Source of the DNA: Todiramphus chloris collaris
Taxonomy: Eukaryota > Chordata > Aves > Coraciiformes > Alcedinidae
NCBI GenBank assembly: GCA_025345505.1
Contig: JANVCC010000077.1
Location: forward strand, 6,405,494-6,469,493
Direction of reading: 5' to 3'
DNA: 64,000 bases
A program made the position numbers and the translations under genes. Shown here in pieces: positions 11,793-22,629 of this stretch (the stretch's first letter is position 1; each line of letters starts with the position of its first letter). The notes beneath the pieces were generated by a model. The model was not told the origin of the DNA. It did no database searches and saw nothing but the letters and a program-made list of their open reading frames with translations.

Positions 11793-12059
11793 TAATGAAG
11801 TCTTCTACTGTAACACAACCATAAAAGAGAGGCTGGAGGGCTTCCCTCTCCTCACAAAAAAAAAATTGTGCCCTAATATCTCAAAATTCTTTTTCAGAGC
11901 AGCAGTATGGTGAGGGAGTGGCACAGCCTGGGGCTTGGCGGTAGGTGTAGAAGAGCAGGTAAAGCTCGGCAGGATGCTCGTGCTGGGGACAGGTGGTAGG
12001 TGAGGGGACAGAGGACCAGTGTGGGGCAGGGCCAGGAGCACGGGGAAGGGCTGCTCATA
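11793..12059. other. Non-coding, G-rich patch
   Basis: Short stretch with an A run near 11857 and G-rich sequence (about 11910-12050: GGTGAGGGAGTGG, GGGGACAGG, GGGGCAGGGCC). No gene or repeat family recognised. It separates the MIR from the enhancer-like block that starts at 12060. Confidence 0.4.
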
Positions 12060-12545
12060 GATCTACAGACGGTTGAATTAATTGGCTGCTGTTTACAGCT
12101 TGGGTTTATCGCTCAGCTTTTAATTAACTGTTTCCGGATTTAATCTCACAAATGTTCTGTCTTCGTCCTTGTTTAATCCAGCAGTCTAATGGCAAGCTTA
12201 TTTATGCAGATCAATACTGTTTACAAACATGAAAGCCGCCTGTCGGTTTTTGAACTTTAGAGGAGATGGCATTGGTTATCAATAGCTGAAGCAGCCCCAG
12301 CAGGTGGCATGTCAATATGCAGCCAGTCAATATTCATGGAGCGGCCAAGATTAAAACTTTTTTTAGTGGGAGTGGGACGGAGCTGCCTAAACTCCTCATC
12401 GTATTCATATATGGAGGATTTACTACCCGCTCCCGCCCCCGCTTTCTTTTATTTAGTTGCAGCCATCTGAATGGAGCTCTAATGAGAATAATCAGATTAT
12501 TCAGGAACATGTGTGGTGGTGGGGAAAATAACTGTTCCCACAACC
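12060..12545. promoter_or_regulatory. Candidate conserved enhancer block 1
   Basis: About 485 bp with very frequent homeodomain-type sites: GAATTAATTGG, TTTTAATTAACTG, TTTAATCTC, TTTAATCCAGC, GTCTAATGG, GGTTATCAATAG and ATAATCAGATTA. A pair of related strings, GTCAATATGCAG and GTCAATATTCATGG, lies at about 12311 and 12325. No repeat family, simple sequence or convincing open frame is present. Such composition is usual in ultraconserved-type non-coding elements near developmental regulators. Without an alignment this remains inference. Confidence 0.45.
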
Positions 12546-13289
12546 TGCTCTGGACTGTCACCCTCCCTAAGCCAGCCCACCTGCAAAGGTGTTCCTCTCT
12601 ATTAAAAATATTTTAAGTAGCAACAAGGAAGACCTGGTTTGCTCTCTGCAGTTACTTTACTATTGATTTAAATTGAAATTACTCAATGTATTGGATTATT
12701 TTCCACTTACTCTATTGACTTGGCATGGAAGAAACATTCAGAAAATGCTTCCTTGAAAACACAGTGTGAAAACCCAATGGCTAGTTATTTTTGGTGAGGG
12801 GATGTGAGCCTGCTCCTGCAGACTTGTCTCTTCTTGGACCTGCTCTTCTGCTTGTACCTTGGGTAGCTGTTGGCATAATTGTGAAGGGAGAAAAGGGTGT
12901 TTTCCACCTGAGCTGGAATAACACAGGGTCCAGTCCTTCAGGGACTGACACGTGCTTATCTTGCTGCTCTAGATGTAGTGTCTGTTAAAGTCAGTGGCCC
13001 AGTTTTTAACATGCCAGGTTAATCACGTGCAAATCTCTGAAAGAGCGGAGCCTAAGGTGTTAGTCAGTCACCAGTCAGAGCTAGTGGGAGCTTTTCTTAG
13101 GGAGAATTATGTATATAAATGTGAAACACAAAGCCTCAGCCTGAATTTACACCATGTAACCTTAACCTACCAAGGCAAATGAGATCAGGCTTGCCTGTGC
13201 CTACTGTTTATTTGCAGAGTACTCCCATCACGAGCTGCATTCAGGGACCAAGCCCCTGCTGTGCTGGGAATGGTACTAGCATAGCTAAT
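12546..13289. other. Non-coding sequence, nothing recognised
   Basis: Mostly unique sequence. A string TTAAAGTCAGTGGCCCAG near 12985 resembles the short AAGTCAATGG motif found in the palindrome at 37.8 kb, but no palindrome is present here. No gene, RNA or recognised repeat. Confidence 0.45.
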
Positions 13290-13590
13290 TGTATGTTTGC
13301 TATAAACACAGCTCTTACACAGTTGTTACACCTTCCATAAATACATTTCTAATAATCAGCAGACAATACTATGGGCAAGCCAGAAGCATAACACAAAGCA
13401 TAAGAATAAATTGCATTTAATTACAAGGAGAATCTAATTAAGCCTGATTTTCTTAGACCAGTGTTAGACTGGGAGTAACTTCATACACATTAATAGAGTT
13501 GTAACACATGTGACCCGTGGTATAATGACAATGACTACTCAGAAGTGGATTGTCAGATTGATGCACGGCATGACACTAACTCCATTCCTT
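13290..13590. promoter_or_regulatory. Candidate conserved enhancer block 2
   Basis: AT-rich block with ordered homeodomain-like motifs (TCTAATAATCAGC, TTGCATTTAATTACAAGG, ATCTAATTAAGCC, CACATTAATAGAG, GTATAATGACAATG) and an ACACATGTGACC E-box palindrome. It has the look of an evolutionarily constrained non-coding element, with no repeat or coding frame. The call rests on motif density alone. Confidence 0.4.
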
Positions 13591-13599
13591 AATTTCAAA

Positions 13600-14275
13600 G
13601 GTGCAGAGTAGATCATTTCTATGCAGAACGGAAGGGCTCCAATCCTCCCTTTACCTTTGTGCCTTGACTTTATATTTTTGTCCATTTGCAGCATTTGCTG
13701 ACATTTTCCAGTCTGTTTGTTCTAATATTCATTGTCGATTATGTAGCCAGGAACAAGCCTCTGGAGGCAACAGCCACAGTGTTTGCACCGGGGTTCCGAT
13801 CCCTGGATCGAATACCCTCCATAGCCTCCCAGGAGTGTATTTTGTTCTCCGGGTTCAGAGAGAATTTCATGACAGTTTAATTTTGACTCTTCCCAAATGG
13901 CTTCCAAAAGGGGGAAAATAGGACATCATGAAGGGGGAAGTGTACGGACATCACGGGAATGCTGGACTAGCATCAGGCTTTGCAAAGCAAGCTGGATTTT
14001 GACGCGGTGCACCCTTGTATACACGCGGGCTGGTTAGAAGCTGCTGATCTGTTCTCTAGCAACTTGTGGCACACCACAGCCTTTGTAAGGCTGGCAAAGT
14101 CGGAGCAGCTAATCAATTCTGCTTTATTCTCCTAGCCATAGACCCTTGCCTGCAAAGCACAGCGCCGTTTTTAATAGTGACATCTTGAGTGCCTTTCAGA
14201 GTCTGCTTGAAAGCAAATATAGGCCTTTTAATAGGTTATTTTAATGCATTAAACTATGGAGAGGAGGAAGGGAAG
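13600..14275. promoter_or_regulatory. Candidate conserved enhancer block 3
   Basis: Two adjoining stretches. In 13600-13920 there are TCTAATATTCATTGTCGATT, a GGATCGAATACC string and a CAGTTTAATTTTGAC segment. In 13970-14275 there are TGACGCGGTGCACCC, AGCTAATCAATTCTGC, TTTTAATAGTGAC and GGTTATTTTAATGCATTAA. CpG dinucleotides are kept at several positions (GCGCCG, ACGCGG, ACGCGGGC), which is uncommon in unconstrained bird intergenic DNA. The open frames of up to 106 aa here show no domain and are judged spurious. Confidence 0.4.
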
Positions 14276-14362
14276 GGTAAAAAAAAAAAAAATCCCTGGC
14301 ACATACATTTCTGTAAAAGTTTCAGAGTCTGGAAGAATCTGATCCAGAAACAAAAGCCCTTT

Positions 14363-14435
14363 GAATCTCTCCCCTTCCCTGCTCCCCCATGCCTGCCTCC
14401 CCCTCCCCTTCCTTCCTTCACTTCTCCCTCCTCCC
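14363..14435. repeat. Pyrimidine-rich low-complexity tract
   Basis: A CT-rich run (CTCCCCTTCCCTGCTCCCCC, then CCTCCCCCTCCCC and TTCCTTCCTTCAC) that is almost free of purines on this strand. It sits between enhancer-like blocks. It may form a purine-pyrimidine triplex or simply be slippage sequence. Confidence 0.7.
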
Positions 14436-14469
14436 GCTGAGCAGTAACAGTGCCAACTTATCAGATACT

Positions 14470-14690
14470 TTTAGCTGCCAGCTTCCCAGATACTTTCCTT
14501 TGAATGTGACCTGGCAGCAGCTCGCTGCAACTTTTGAACTGCTATATATGTCATATGCTAAGAAGAAGAAGAAGAAGCAGCTGAAGTATAATGACTACTG
14601 GAATACGCGATTCAAGACAAAGTCAAAATGCTTTCAGTGGGGAGCGCAAGGCAATTTATTTTAACTCGTAAGGCAACTTTGCTATCCAAC
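14470..14690. promoter_or_regulatory. Candidate conserved enhancer block 4
   Basis: Contains ACTTTCCTTTGAATGTGACC, CAGCAGCTCGCTGCAAC, CTATATATGTCATATGC, an (AGA)n run at about 14560-14577 (AAGAAGAAGAAGAAG), then ATAATGACTACTGG, ATACGCGATTCAAG and CAATTTATTTTAACTCG. Retained CpGs and varied non-repetitive motifs suggest constraint. The short lysine-rich frame across the AGA run has no other sign of coding. Confidence 0.4.
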
Positions 14691-15875
14691 AGGAAGGGGG
14701 GTGGGGAAGCAAGCAGGATAATCGTTGTATTTTATCTTCACCTGAGGGCTGCAAGTCCATTGCCAGCATCCACACGCTTCCCTTCCTGACAGCCCTGAGG
14801 TGCCTGTAAGAGTTTGGGGTGAGGAAAGGAGGAGGAGCAAGAAGGGGGAGCAAGGGCAAGTGTCAGGCTGTCAGGGAGGCAGCCGAGGGGCACCATTGCT
14901 CCCTCAGGGATGGGATCACTCCCTGGCCAAGGGGAGAAAGAGGAAACTGAGGCAAACTGACGTGTGCTGCTGCAAGAAGTCTGTGGCAGAAATAACACTA
15001 GGGATCGTTCACCCGACTTTCTACTTTTGGGGTCAATGGGATCCCTTACATGAAGGAAGAAAAATTCCCAGCAATTCAAAATACACATGGAATCAGGCAA
15101 CCAGCTAAGCCTCCCATGCCAGTACCTGTTCAGAAAGAGGCTATTGTAAAAGTGATGCTCATTCCAGGGTAATTTGACCTTTTTTAACTTGGAAATATAT
15201 GGATTTTGGCATGTTGCTTTAAAATTGCACAAACCAATTCTGGAGGGAAGCATCTGCTTAAAAAAAAAACCCAAAACAACCAACCCACATCAAGAAAAAA
15301 ATCCTTATTTCATTCAGAAGAAAACAGTTTTGATTTTTGAAGCAAAGTAGATTTTCTTTTAGGAAGGCAGAAATGAATGGAGAAAGCTGAGACATGATGC
15401 AAAGCAACGTGGCTTATGAAAAAGATATTTCAAGTGCTTGAGCATTTTTTCTTTTCAGCTTTTGCCTGGAAAGAAATGTTTGAATTCCCAAGATTTTATT
15501 CAGGACAGAACAGATACAGTTTTCATAGTGTGTGGGGTATTCTGCACAGTGGAAAAGCTGGTTCTTGAATAGCTCTAGCTCTAATACGTTTAATTACTGC
15601 AATGCCGGAGATCTTCCTGCATGTAGCTGCCAGTTGAGGCTGTTATTAAAGGAGCAGGAATGCTGAGACCAGAGGAAGGTAGTTCAAGATGTTCCCACCA
15701 GTTCCTAGGTCATATTGCTGCAGGAAGCCCCTGAGCGCTCCCTGAACCTCTGCGCACCCCTCCCTGAAACAGGTAGACCAGTAATTTTTTGTTATAAAGT
15801 TTATTAGTGTCCTTGGCACATTTCAGCAGGCGCAGATTAAGACCACCTTGGCCCCAAGGAGTTTGCTGGTACATT
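14691..15875. other. Non-coding sequence with a purine-rich patch
   Basis: 14815-14960 is purine-rich (GAGGAAAGGAGGAGGAGC, AAGAAGGGGGAGCAAGGGC). An A run lies near 15258-15267 and 15294. The stretch at about 15560-15660 (CTAATACGTTTAATTACTGC, TGTTATTAAAGGAGC) may be another short regulatory element. The 181-aa minus-strand frame through 14738-15283 is compositionally odd and crosses the purine-rich tract; it is not accepted as a gene. Confidence 0.45.
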
Positions 15876-15982
15876 GCCACCCTCGCCGGGGCTTGGCAGG
15901 AGACTTAATACAATAATTTCACAAAGTACTTTGAGATCAGGGGATGAAAGCTACTATAGAAGTGCAAAATATAATGATTAAT
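15876..15982 (+). repeat. MIR SINE 3' half, sense
   Basis: The 3' half of a sauropsid-type MIR. CCACCCTCGCCGGGGCTTGG (from CCTACCTCACAGGGGTGTTG) is followed by AGACTTAATACAATAATTTC, ACAAAGTACTTTGAGATC at 15921-15938, and GATGAAAGCTACTATAGAAG TGCAAA at 15943-15968. The family's usual text is GTAAAGTGCTTTGAGATCC..GATGAAAGGCGCTATAGAAGTGCAAA, so the match is close for so old a repeat. The head and upstream core are absent or unrecognisable. It lies inside the enhancer-like cluster, so part of it may be kept by selection. Confidence 0.7.
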
Positions 15983-16057
15983 TGCCTTTTCTTGGTGGGA
16001 AGTTGCTATCATCTCTTCACTTTCTATGACTGGCAAACCGGAGGGAGCATTTAACTT

Positions 16058-16165
16058 TTAAAAAAAAAAAAAAATCTTTACAAAGTAACAAATTAGGAAG
16101 CAATTGGGGGGGTTTTTCCCCTTTTTTTTTTTTTTTTATTCCTTCTTTTTTTTTTTTTTTTTTTT
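16058..16165. repeat. Poly-A then poly-T homopolymer tracts
   Basis: An A run near 16060-16073 is followed, after 35 bp of unique sequence, by GGGGGGGTTTTTCCCC and two long T runs (about 16122-16137 and 16146-16165). Nearly all bases from 16113 to 16165 are pyrimidines. The A and T runs on one strand could pair as a hairpin. They are probably slippage products. Confidence 0.8.
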
Positions 16166-16265
16166 GCTAATTGGCAGAAAATTAATGACTGTGTTTCTGA
16201 CTGAGCAGATGCTCCCGTCAAAAAAGGCAGATTTGGAATTTCTCTAACCCTCCTTTTAAAAAAAC
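16166..16265. promoter_or_regulatory. Candidate conserved enhancer block 5
   Basis: Short unique block between homopolymer runs with GCTAATTGGC, AAATTAATGACTG and CTCCCGTCAAAAAAGGC. It looks like a core of constrained sequence flanked by neutral low-complexity DNA. Composition-based inference only. Confidence 0.35.
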
Positions 16266-16340
16266 ATCAAGAAGCCTGTAGCATGTGGCAGGTCAGAAAT
16301 TAAGCGAAGGTAACTGTACAGATTGTAAAGAACACAAAGG

Positions 16341-16480
16341 AGGTTTTGTGTGTGTGTGTGAGAGAGAGTGAGTGGGGGGTGCTATTCCCCCCCCCCCCTT
16401 TTGTTTTAACTTCCTTGCATAGGATTTTATGGGAGTTTTTGGTTTGGTTTTTTGGTGGGGTTTTTTTTTGTTGTTGTCGT
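16341..16480. repeat. GT/GA microsatellite and G/T-rich low-complexity run
   Basis: (GT)7 followed by (GA)4 at about 16345-16368 continues into GTGAGTGGGGGGTG. A C11 run (about 16388-16398) and TTTTTGGTTTGGTTTTTTGG type sequence follow up to 16475. Purely simple-sequence DNA, and the source of the short spurious open frames seen on both strands here. Confidence 0.85.
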
Positions 16481-16498
16481 GGCATGTTTTTGTTAAAA

Positions 16499-16800
16499 AA
16501 CGTATTCCACTGCAGCTCACAATTAGCAGCCAGGCCTCTGGGACCTAATTAACCAATTCAATTAACAAAAAAAGCATACAAGTCACCCTGACATTTGTCA
16601 GCCATTAGGAGGGATGTCAGGCTGGCAGGTTCTACCGACACATTAATGATGATTAGCTCATTTGCAGCTCACTTTTACCCCAGGTGTCCACCTGGAGAGA
16701 CTGGCACGAAACAGCAGACAGGGAGAGGGGCTGGGAAGAGCTTTACTGCAACTGTGGTGACCCTCAAAGGGAGTTTTGACCTTTTATTGAACGTATAATC
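16499..16800. promoter_or_regulatory. Candidate conserved enhancer block 6
   Basis: Among the most enhancer-like blocks of the window: CACAATTAGCAG, ACCTAATTAACC, AATTCAATTAAC, TGACATTTGTCAGCC and CACATTAATGATGATTAGC, followed by CATTTGCAGCTC and a TATTGAACGTATAATC stretch. TGACA and TGTCA cores (TALE homeodomain-like) lie next to TAAT cores, in the style of Hox/Meis/Pbx-driven enhancers. No repeat family and no credible coding frame. Conservation was not tested. Confidence 0.45.
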
Positions 16801-17054
16801 AATAAGTTTTTTGCCTCAGTTAAGAGAAGCTGCTGTCCCCTCATCTGGCTCCCGCGCTCGCTAACCTTCAGAGGAGCGCTCGCCCAAAGAGCCAGGGGAC
16901 CAGCGCTTGCCCCAGGGGCTGAAAACCCTTGTTTTTCAACTCCTTCAGTGGGAGAGAGGCCTTTAGAAACATTTTCCTTGTCGATAGCGCTGTTTGCTTG
17001 CTTACCGCAGCAGGGCTCCTTCACTTGTCTGGGGCTGTTTCTTAGTTCAAGCCA

Positions 17055-17235
17055 AGCTCTTTGTTCTCAGGATTGATTAACTACAGTACTCTATATAATA
17101 TAGGCAGATATTTATATAGACATCGCTTCCGTTCCTGCCTCTGATCTCTCTTAATTTAACTCCATTTCCCCAGCAGCTCTGATTTAATAATAAGTGGCTG
17201 ATTGTTACGGAAATGAAACCGAGAGAAACACCAGC
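17055..17235. promoter_or_regulatory. Candidate conserved enhancer block 7
   Basis: Contains AGGATTGATTAACTACAG, a TATATAATATAGGC stretch, CTCTTAATTTAACTCC and GATTTAATAATAAGTGGCTG. It overlaps the 3' end of the longest open frame of the window (236 aa, minus strand, 17077-17787). That frame has no domain or plausible start context, and the CR1 fragment at 17802 abuts its upstream end. Confidence 0.35.
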
Positions 17236-17801
17236 AAAGATTGTTTCCAGGATGGAGGGGTGTTTGACCCTTTGGGGTTTTTCCCTTTTTTTTGCCAGCA
17301 CTTGAGAGTAACTTTCCTTTCCTACCCAGGTGGCTGACTCCAGGTGACCAAGACCACCGGGGGAATCTTGCCATGCAGGGGGGGAATGGATTTGGCTGCC
17401 ATCAAGGGCACTGCCCAGAAGGGCTCCCTTAGGCTCAGAGGAGCAAAGGCATTGCTGAGATTTGCTTCTGAGAGGACATTCATGTGTCTGGCCAAGGTTC
17501 GTGGGTAGTCCCCTTGCCTCACAGAGGCTGCAAGGGTATTTTGAGTGAGTGAAACAGGGCACAACAATGGGAACACACCTCCAACATGGTGCCCAAGTCA
17601 GTTCCCCCCATGCTGGACCCACAGGGATGCTGCCAGCACTGTGCTTCACCTTGTTCAGCCATCCTGCCTTCACCATCCTCGTCTGCCCCAGGCAGCCTAG
17701 TCCCGGTTGGGTGCTCAAGGTGTTGTGAAACATAAAATGAGAATAACTGGCATGGACAGAAGTCACCAGAAGCCTCCATGGGGACATTCACAGCTCCCTT
17801 C
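17236..17801. other. Non-coding sequence under a chance open frame
   Basis: The 236-aa minus-strand frame dominates this interval, with other frames of 72-100 aa in the same place. The base composition is balanced and GC-rich enough to leave frames open by chance. No splice signals, domain or repeat family seen. Confidence 0.45.
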
Positions 17802-17866
17802 TCATAGAATAATAGAAACATTTAGGTTGAAAAAGACCTTTAAGATCATCGAGTCCAAAGATTAAC
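17802..17866 (-). repeat. CR1 LINE 3' end fragment, antisense
   Basis: TCATAGAATAATAGAAACAT, TTAGGTTGAAAAAGACC and TTTAAGATCATCGAGTCCAA followed by GATTAAC are the reverse complement of the last 65 bp of a bird CR1, whose 3' end reads GATGATCTTTAAGGTC..CCAACC..ATTCTATGA. The element is cut off just after this, as is usual for the strongly 5'-truncated CR1 copies of birds. The octamer end is at the left, so the copy points to the minus strand. Confidence 0.85.
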
Positions 17867-18164
17867 TTGCTCAGTCCCATCTGCTGTCCTGTTTTCAGGA
17901 CACCAGAGAATCAGTTTCCTTCTTATTGCTTCTTACTCTTGTCCACTGCACTGTCAGCCATCCCCAGCCAAGAGCAGCCTACAAACCACTACCAAGGAGC
18001 AGATTTCTCCCTTGATTTGGTGTTTTGCAAGTTTCCTGCCCGCAGGGTGAACTCCTCACATCCAGAGGCAGTGACAGCAAAGTGCAAAACCCAGGCGCAC
18101 CATCTCCGAGCAGGGGATAAAGCGCAGCGAGCAGTTCAAAGGCAATCAGGTGCTTTCCTTAATT
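17867..18164. other. Non-coding sequence, nothing recognised
   Basis: Unique sequence between the CR1 fragment and the next enhancer-like block. The 101-aa plus frame here has no domain. No further CR1 can be followed upstream of the fragment. Confidence 0.4.
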
Positions 18165-18478
18165 TCAATTAAATCCTAACTGCACCTTCGCATTGACTAA
18201 TTACCGAGGGGCTGATTCAGCTGCCTCTGCAAAACAGGACCCGTATCAATAGCCAGAGCCAAACACTCCTTCCTGGAAATCTGCAGTGCACAATAGTAAA
18301 TACAGAGAAGCGAGACTATTCATGTATTAACAATGCAGCGGCAGCAGCCCTTTATTGTCACACACATTGTTAAACCCACAAAGAGCAACTGGTAGGTTAA
18401 ATCTATTTTAGCTGGGAAAGCTTGACAAAAATCCTTGCCACCGAGCATTTGATACTGATCACAGTGTCACATCAGGGA
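18165..18478. promoter_or_regulatory. Candidate conserved enhancer block 8
   Basis: TTCAATTAAATCC, CGCATTGACTAATTACCG, CCGTATCAATAGCC, CTATTCATGTATTAACAATG (SOX-like ACAATG), CCCTTTATTGTCACACAC and CATTGTTAAACCC occur close together. The two ATTGT/ACAAT strings are SOX-type cores. It is the right-hand limit of the dense cluster that began at 12060. Confidence 0.4.
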
Positions 18479-21400
18479 ACAGCAAGCTCAAAAGAACGAG
18501 TCTTTTTTTTTATTTCTGAACTTTAGAGGCAACGGCCTCTCCTCTTCACTGGCTCCCCAGGTCTTAGTCCTCTTAGTAGGAGGTGGGGTTTTTTTTTTAA
18601 TATTTTTTTTTCCCTTCATGCCACTCAATGAGACCAAATTCAGGGGAGGGAGGAGGGGAGAAAAAAAAAAAAGCAAGAAACATACAATGCTGTATTGAGG
18701 CAACACGGGTGATGGGGAACATGAACACAAGCTTCTTTCTCAAGGGAAATCAAATCCAAACCTCGGGATGGCAGCAAAGGGTGCAGCTCGAGAGGCAGCA
18801 GGATAGCTCAGTGGCAAACAATCATGGCATAAATCAGCTGTCTTTTCATAGAGAAACATCCAACCTAGAGCATCTCTCTGAAATAAATACCTTGGAATTA
18901 ACACAAAAAGCTCAACTGAGATGAATTTGTTTGAGTTACATTACGATAATCTATTTATTTTCCCTAGGACTTTACTATGCAATGGCACCAGTATTTTTGT
19001 ATCCCCAAGTTACACATATCCATCTGAAATCATGCTAATTTTTGTGGCTTCACAGGCAGACTCGAAAAAGGTCTCTGCTAGAAAAACTTGGGGCTTTGAG
19101 AAGGAAAAATCTCCCATAAAAATGGGGAAAAATTTCTCAGACAACAGCATTTGTCCATGTTGGAGGAGTCACTGAATATTGCCAGGATGTTCCAGTGATA
19201 TCCAACTGGTGTAGTCTTATCTAGTAGAATATTATTCTTCTTTGGATAATAGCAACAAGTGATTCCCTAAAAGGGTAATCCAAAGTTTCCAAAGTAGGAT
19301 CCCATATTGATTTTATAACCCACGCATTGCTTTTATAGGGACTTTGAAGATAGCTTTGTAAATGTAGATACCTTTCATGTTAAGTTGCTTCTCTTAAACT
19401 TTACAAGTGGACTTTCTCATTAATAGGAATTATGAGTCACTGGCGGGATAAGGTCCAAGGATTTCATAAAAAGACTTCACCTTTTTATAACACCCATATC
19501 CCAGAGTATCAGGATCAGCAGTGGATAGGAAATTACATGTTCTGTATTTGGTGCAAAGAGTGGATGAGATTGGATCCCTGAAAATCATACTCTGTATACA
19601 TGGGTTAAAGGGGTCTGGATGAAGGTCTTTGGAGGTAAAAGAACCTCAGAAAATACCAATAGGCAGGTATTGAACTGCCCAACAGAGATCATCATGGCTG
19701 GTGTGCCATGCAGGGAAACCTGTGATTAATGAATTTACAAGGTAAAAGAAATTTCTTATCCCATAGCACTCCAAAAAGATTTGTCAAGACAAAAAAAACC
19801 CAAAACCAACAGATCTTCAAACAAAAAAACCCCAAAGCCACATCTGCTTCAAAATCAGGGTTACATTAACTGTAATGCACTAGCCCTAAGACCAGCTCAA
19901 GCACCACCTTGCTAGGTAATATCACATTAACAGTCTCAGCCACTTTCTTTCCCATCTGCATCATTTCTGCTCATTGATCATGCCTGACAGGAGCAACTCA
20001 GGTATTAGAGCAGTGTCCCTCTGTCCGTCGCACTGTCAGCACGGGAAGGTTGTGACAAAAGCATGGCCTGTCTCTTTGTCTCTAGGATCCTCCCAGAAGG
20101 GCAACGCGTTAGCACACGTCAAACCATGCATGGAAAGACAAAGTTGTCTGTTGCTTTGCCATATCTCCTCCTCTTGGTTTACCCTGGTGCATTTACTCGC
20201 AGAGGACTTCCTGGTGACACCAAGCTCCAAATAAGCACCATCTACCTCAGCTCGAGTGTCGGATGCGTTAGAACTATCCCAGAGCCAAGGGGAAACAGCA
20301 ACTGTGCCTTGATCCTGCTGGCAGAGGCTGATACTTGGATGTGGTCGCTACACTGAGTTTCTCTGTGTACTGCCACTCTGCTGTGAACCTTATGGATCAA
20401 TTTTATGGATGAATTTTATGCCATTGAAAGTCAGCCAGAGAGTGTGGAGAGGCTGTTTGCTCAGCCATAGCAGGAGTATCTGAAAACACTGACATCTTGT
20501 GACAGTTGGAGTGAGATGACAACAGAAAAGAGCTGGAGAGCCTGCGGGGTGTCCATGCCTCTTTAAGGACTGGTGATTTTAAAGAGGCTTTTACATGCTA
20601 TTGCCATTTTTTCACACACTTTCTACACCACAGCCCATTTGTAGACCTTGCTGCTGCCAGTATGAGCAGGTCCACGTGGTCATTTAAGTGCATTTAAGCC
20701 CTGAGTTCTGCCCACCTTGCTGCCAATCCATACTGTTACTCTTCGAAAAAAAGGGTTGACAGTCTAAGGTTTGAGATGGTGTCTGAGCAGAGAAATCTCT
20801 CTGGAAAAAACTTCAGCTCCTGTCTACATGAGGTGTGCATGAATGACAGCAAATCTCAGACAGACAGAGAAGATGAGGGTCAGATTTCTTTGAGGCTCGT
20901 GCTCAGCTGTAGCTATGTGAATGTTCCTCTTCCACCACAGTACAAGGTCAGACTGTCTTGCTCACCTCTCTTTGACTATGAAATGGCTGTCCAGGGATGC
21001 TTGTCAGGGTGAAGTGACAGGAGGATGAGGCAGGCTGAGGGTAATGCAGATACATGGGCTACTTGATTCCCGTGCCTACAGCTGCCCTTGGTCCCCAGGC
21101 ACTCACCCTACAGTCCCGCATCCACCCACACCTTCCTTCACCAACAACCGTGCATGCCTGTAAGGTGCCAGGTCCCCAGCCATGCCTTGGGGACAGTCCC
21201 TTTCCCACCCCTTCCTCCCCCTTCCAGTCTCTTCTGTCCCCCACAGCTCCCTCACCATCTGGTGACAGCTCCCAACAGCTCCAGGACTTTCTGGGCACCC
21301 TCTGCACCTCCCCACTCCCACATGGGCACCTTCAGAAGAAGTGTAGGTGACCAAATCCATGCTCAGAAGGTGCACAGAGTGTGACAGCAACCCCACAAGA

Positions 21401-22629
21401 ATAAAATATGTCTGTGTGACATAAAGTTTTTAGGCACTTTAACAACACCAGTGCAGGAAGCATCTGGCTGCTGCTGAAGCGAATATTTACCACCAGTGGC
21501 ACGGGAAGGGGGTCAGTGCTGTGTGCATATAACTAAGTCCTAGTCCAAATATTTATCCCAGCTCAAAGGGCTGATTGAGCAGCCACCCTTCAAACTGCTA
21601 CAGAAGGAAAAGGTGCTGGCAGAAGCCACACAAAGTCCCTGCACCCAGACCAGGCCATTAGCATCTCCAAGTGTTTATCTCACTTTCAGGCCTTTTCTTT
21701 TTGTTTGTACTTGAATTTTGAGTGTTTCTTTACAAAAAAATAAGAATTTTTACTACTGCCACAAAAATCAAGGTGGCACTTTCTCCCCCACCTATCTTTT
21801 CCTTCCCAATGAGAAAAGTTCACTGTCAATACACCTGGGAACAGCAAACCCCAAATGTTTAAATTCCAGAATCAGGGGATTTGTTTTAAAATTATAAGGT
21901 GAAAAAGGAGATAGAGGTGTTTATTTACTTAGCTATTTGCTTAGGTATTTTGAGGAGTATCACGTTTTCAAACTTTATTGGCAACCACTGTAATCAACTA
22001 TTTTTTGGAAAAGAAATGTCAAGATTTTCATATAGTCAAATGACTCCTAGAGCTGTCAATTCAAGGAAAATTATTCAAGACTCAAAATAAAGCTGCAAAA
22101 ACTGGTATTGTTGGGACTCAATTTGAAAGTGGTTTTGTAACTTAGGTATATAGTAAAAAAGCAAGAAAAAGAATAGGGCTATAAGATATGAATTATTTCC
22201 CACTAAGCAGCTATATAAGCATCCTTAAAAATAGGAATCCTATCTAATTAGTTCAATTCCTCTTCATTTGCAGGAATATGTCACAAGAAGCATCAAATAG
22301 ATGCTGAAAATTATGAGAAATAATGTAAAAGACTTGCTGTGAAAATTGAAAATAAAAAAAGGTTGTTAAATTTTGAAAAGAAATAGCTGTTAAACTGGTT
22401 GAGAAACCAGTCAGCATTTCCCAACTACTTTTATTAAAGAGAAACTAGACTGTTTTCAAATTTCTTTCTTTGAAAGAACCTGAGGTGTTACGAATACTCT
22501 GCTAAGCACAGTCCAGGTAAGGCTGATGAACTGCTTTAACCAGCCTCTGTTTCCAAAATTAAAGTTCTGTGGGCAGAAGAGGTCGTCAGGGTGGCTTGCT
22601 TTTTCCTTATTGAAGTCGTGTTTGGGCTT
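18479..22629. other. Long non-coding interval, nothing recognised
   Basis: T/A homopolymers near 18501-18510, 18587-18612 and 18660-18671; an A/C-rich patch at 19785-19840; a 13-bp tandem pair TTATGGATCAATT/TTATGGATGAATT at 20390-20415; and a C-rich low-complexity stretch at 21060-21330 that keeps several frames of up to 98 aa open on both strands. A TAGCTCAGTGG A-box-like string at 18804-18814 has no B box at tRNA spacing. From 21700 to 22600 the DNA is AT-rich. No gene found. Confidence 0.5.

Noticed and set aside
14738-15283. 181-aa open frame on the minus strand
   Set aside because: Runs through a purine-rich tract, serine/proline-rich as a by-product, with no domain or splice context.
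17077-17787. 236-aa open frame on the minus strand
   Set aside because: Longest frame of the window, but no domain, no low-complexity or secretory pattern of known type, competing frames in the same place, and motif-rich non-coding sequence at its 3' end. Chance frame.
18804-18850. TAGCTCAGTGG A-box-like string
   Set aside because: No B box at tRNA distance and no SINE body; probably coincidence.
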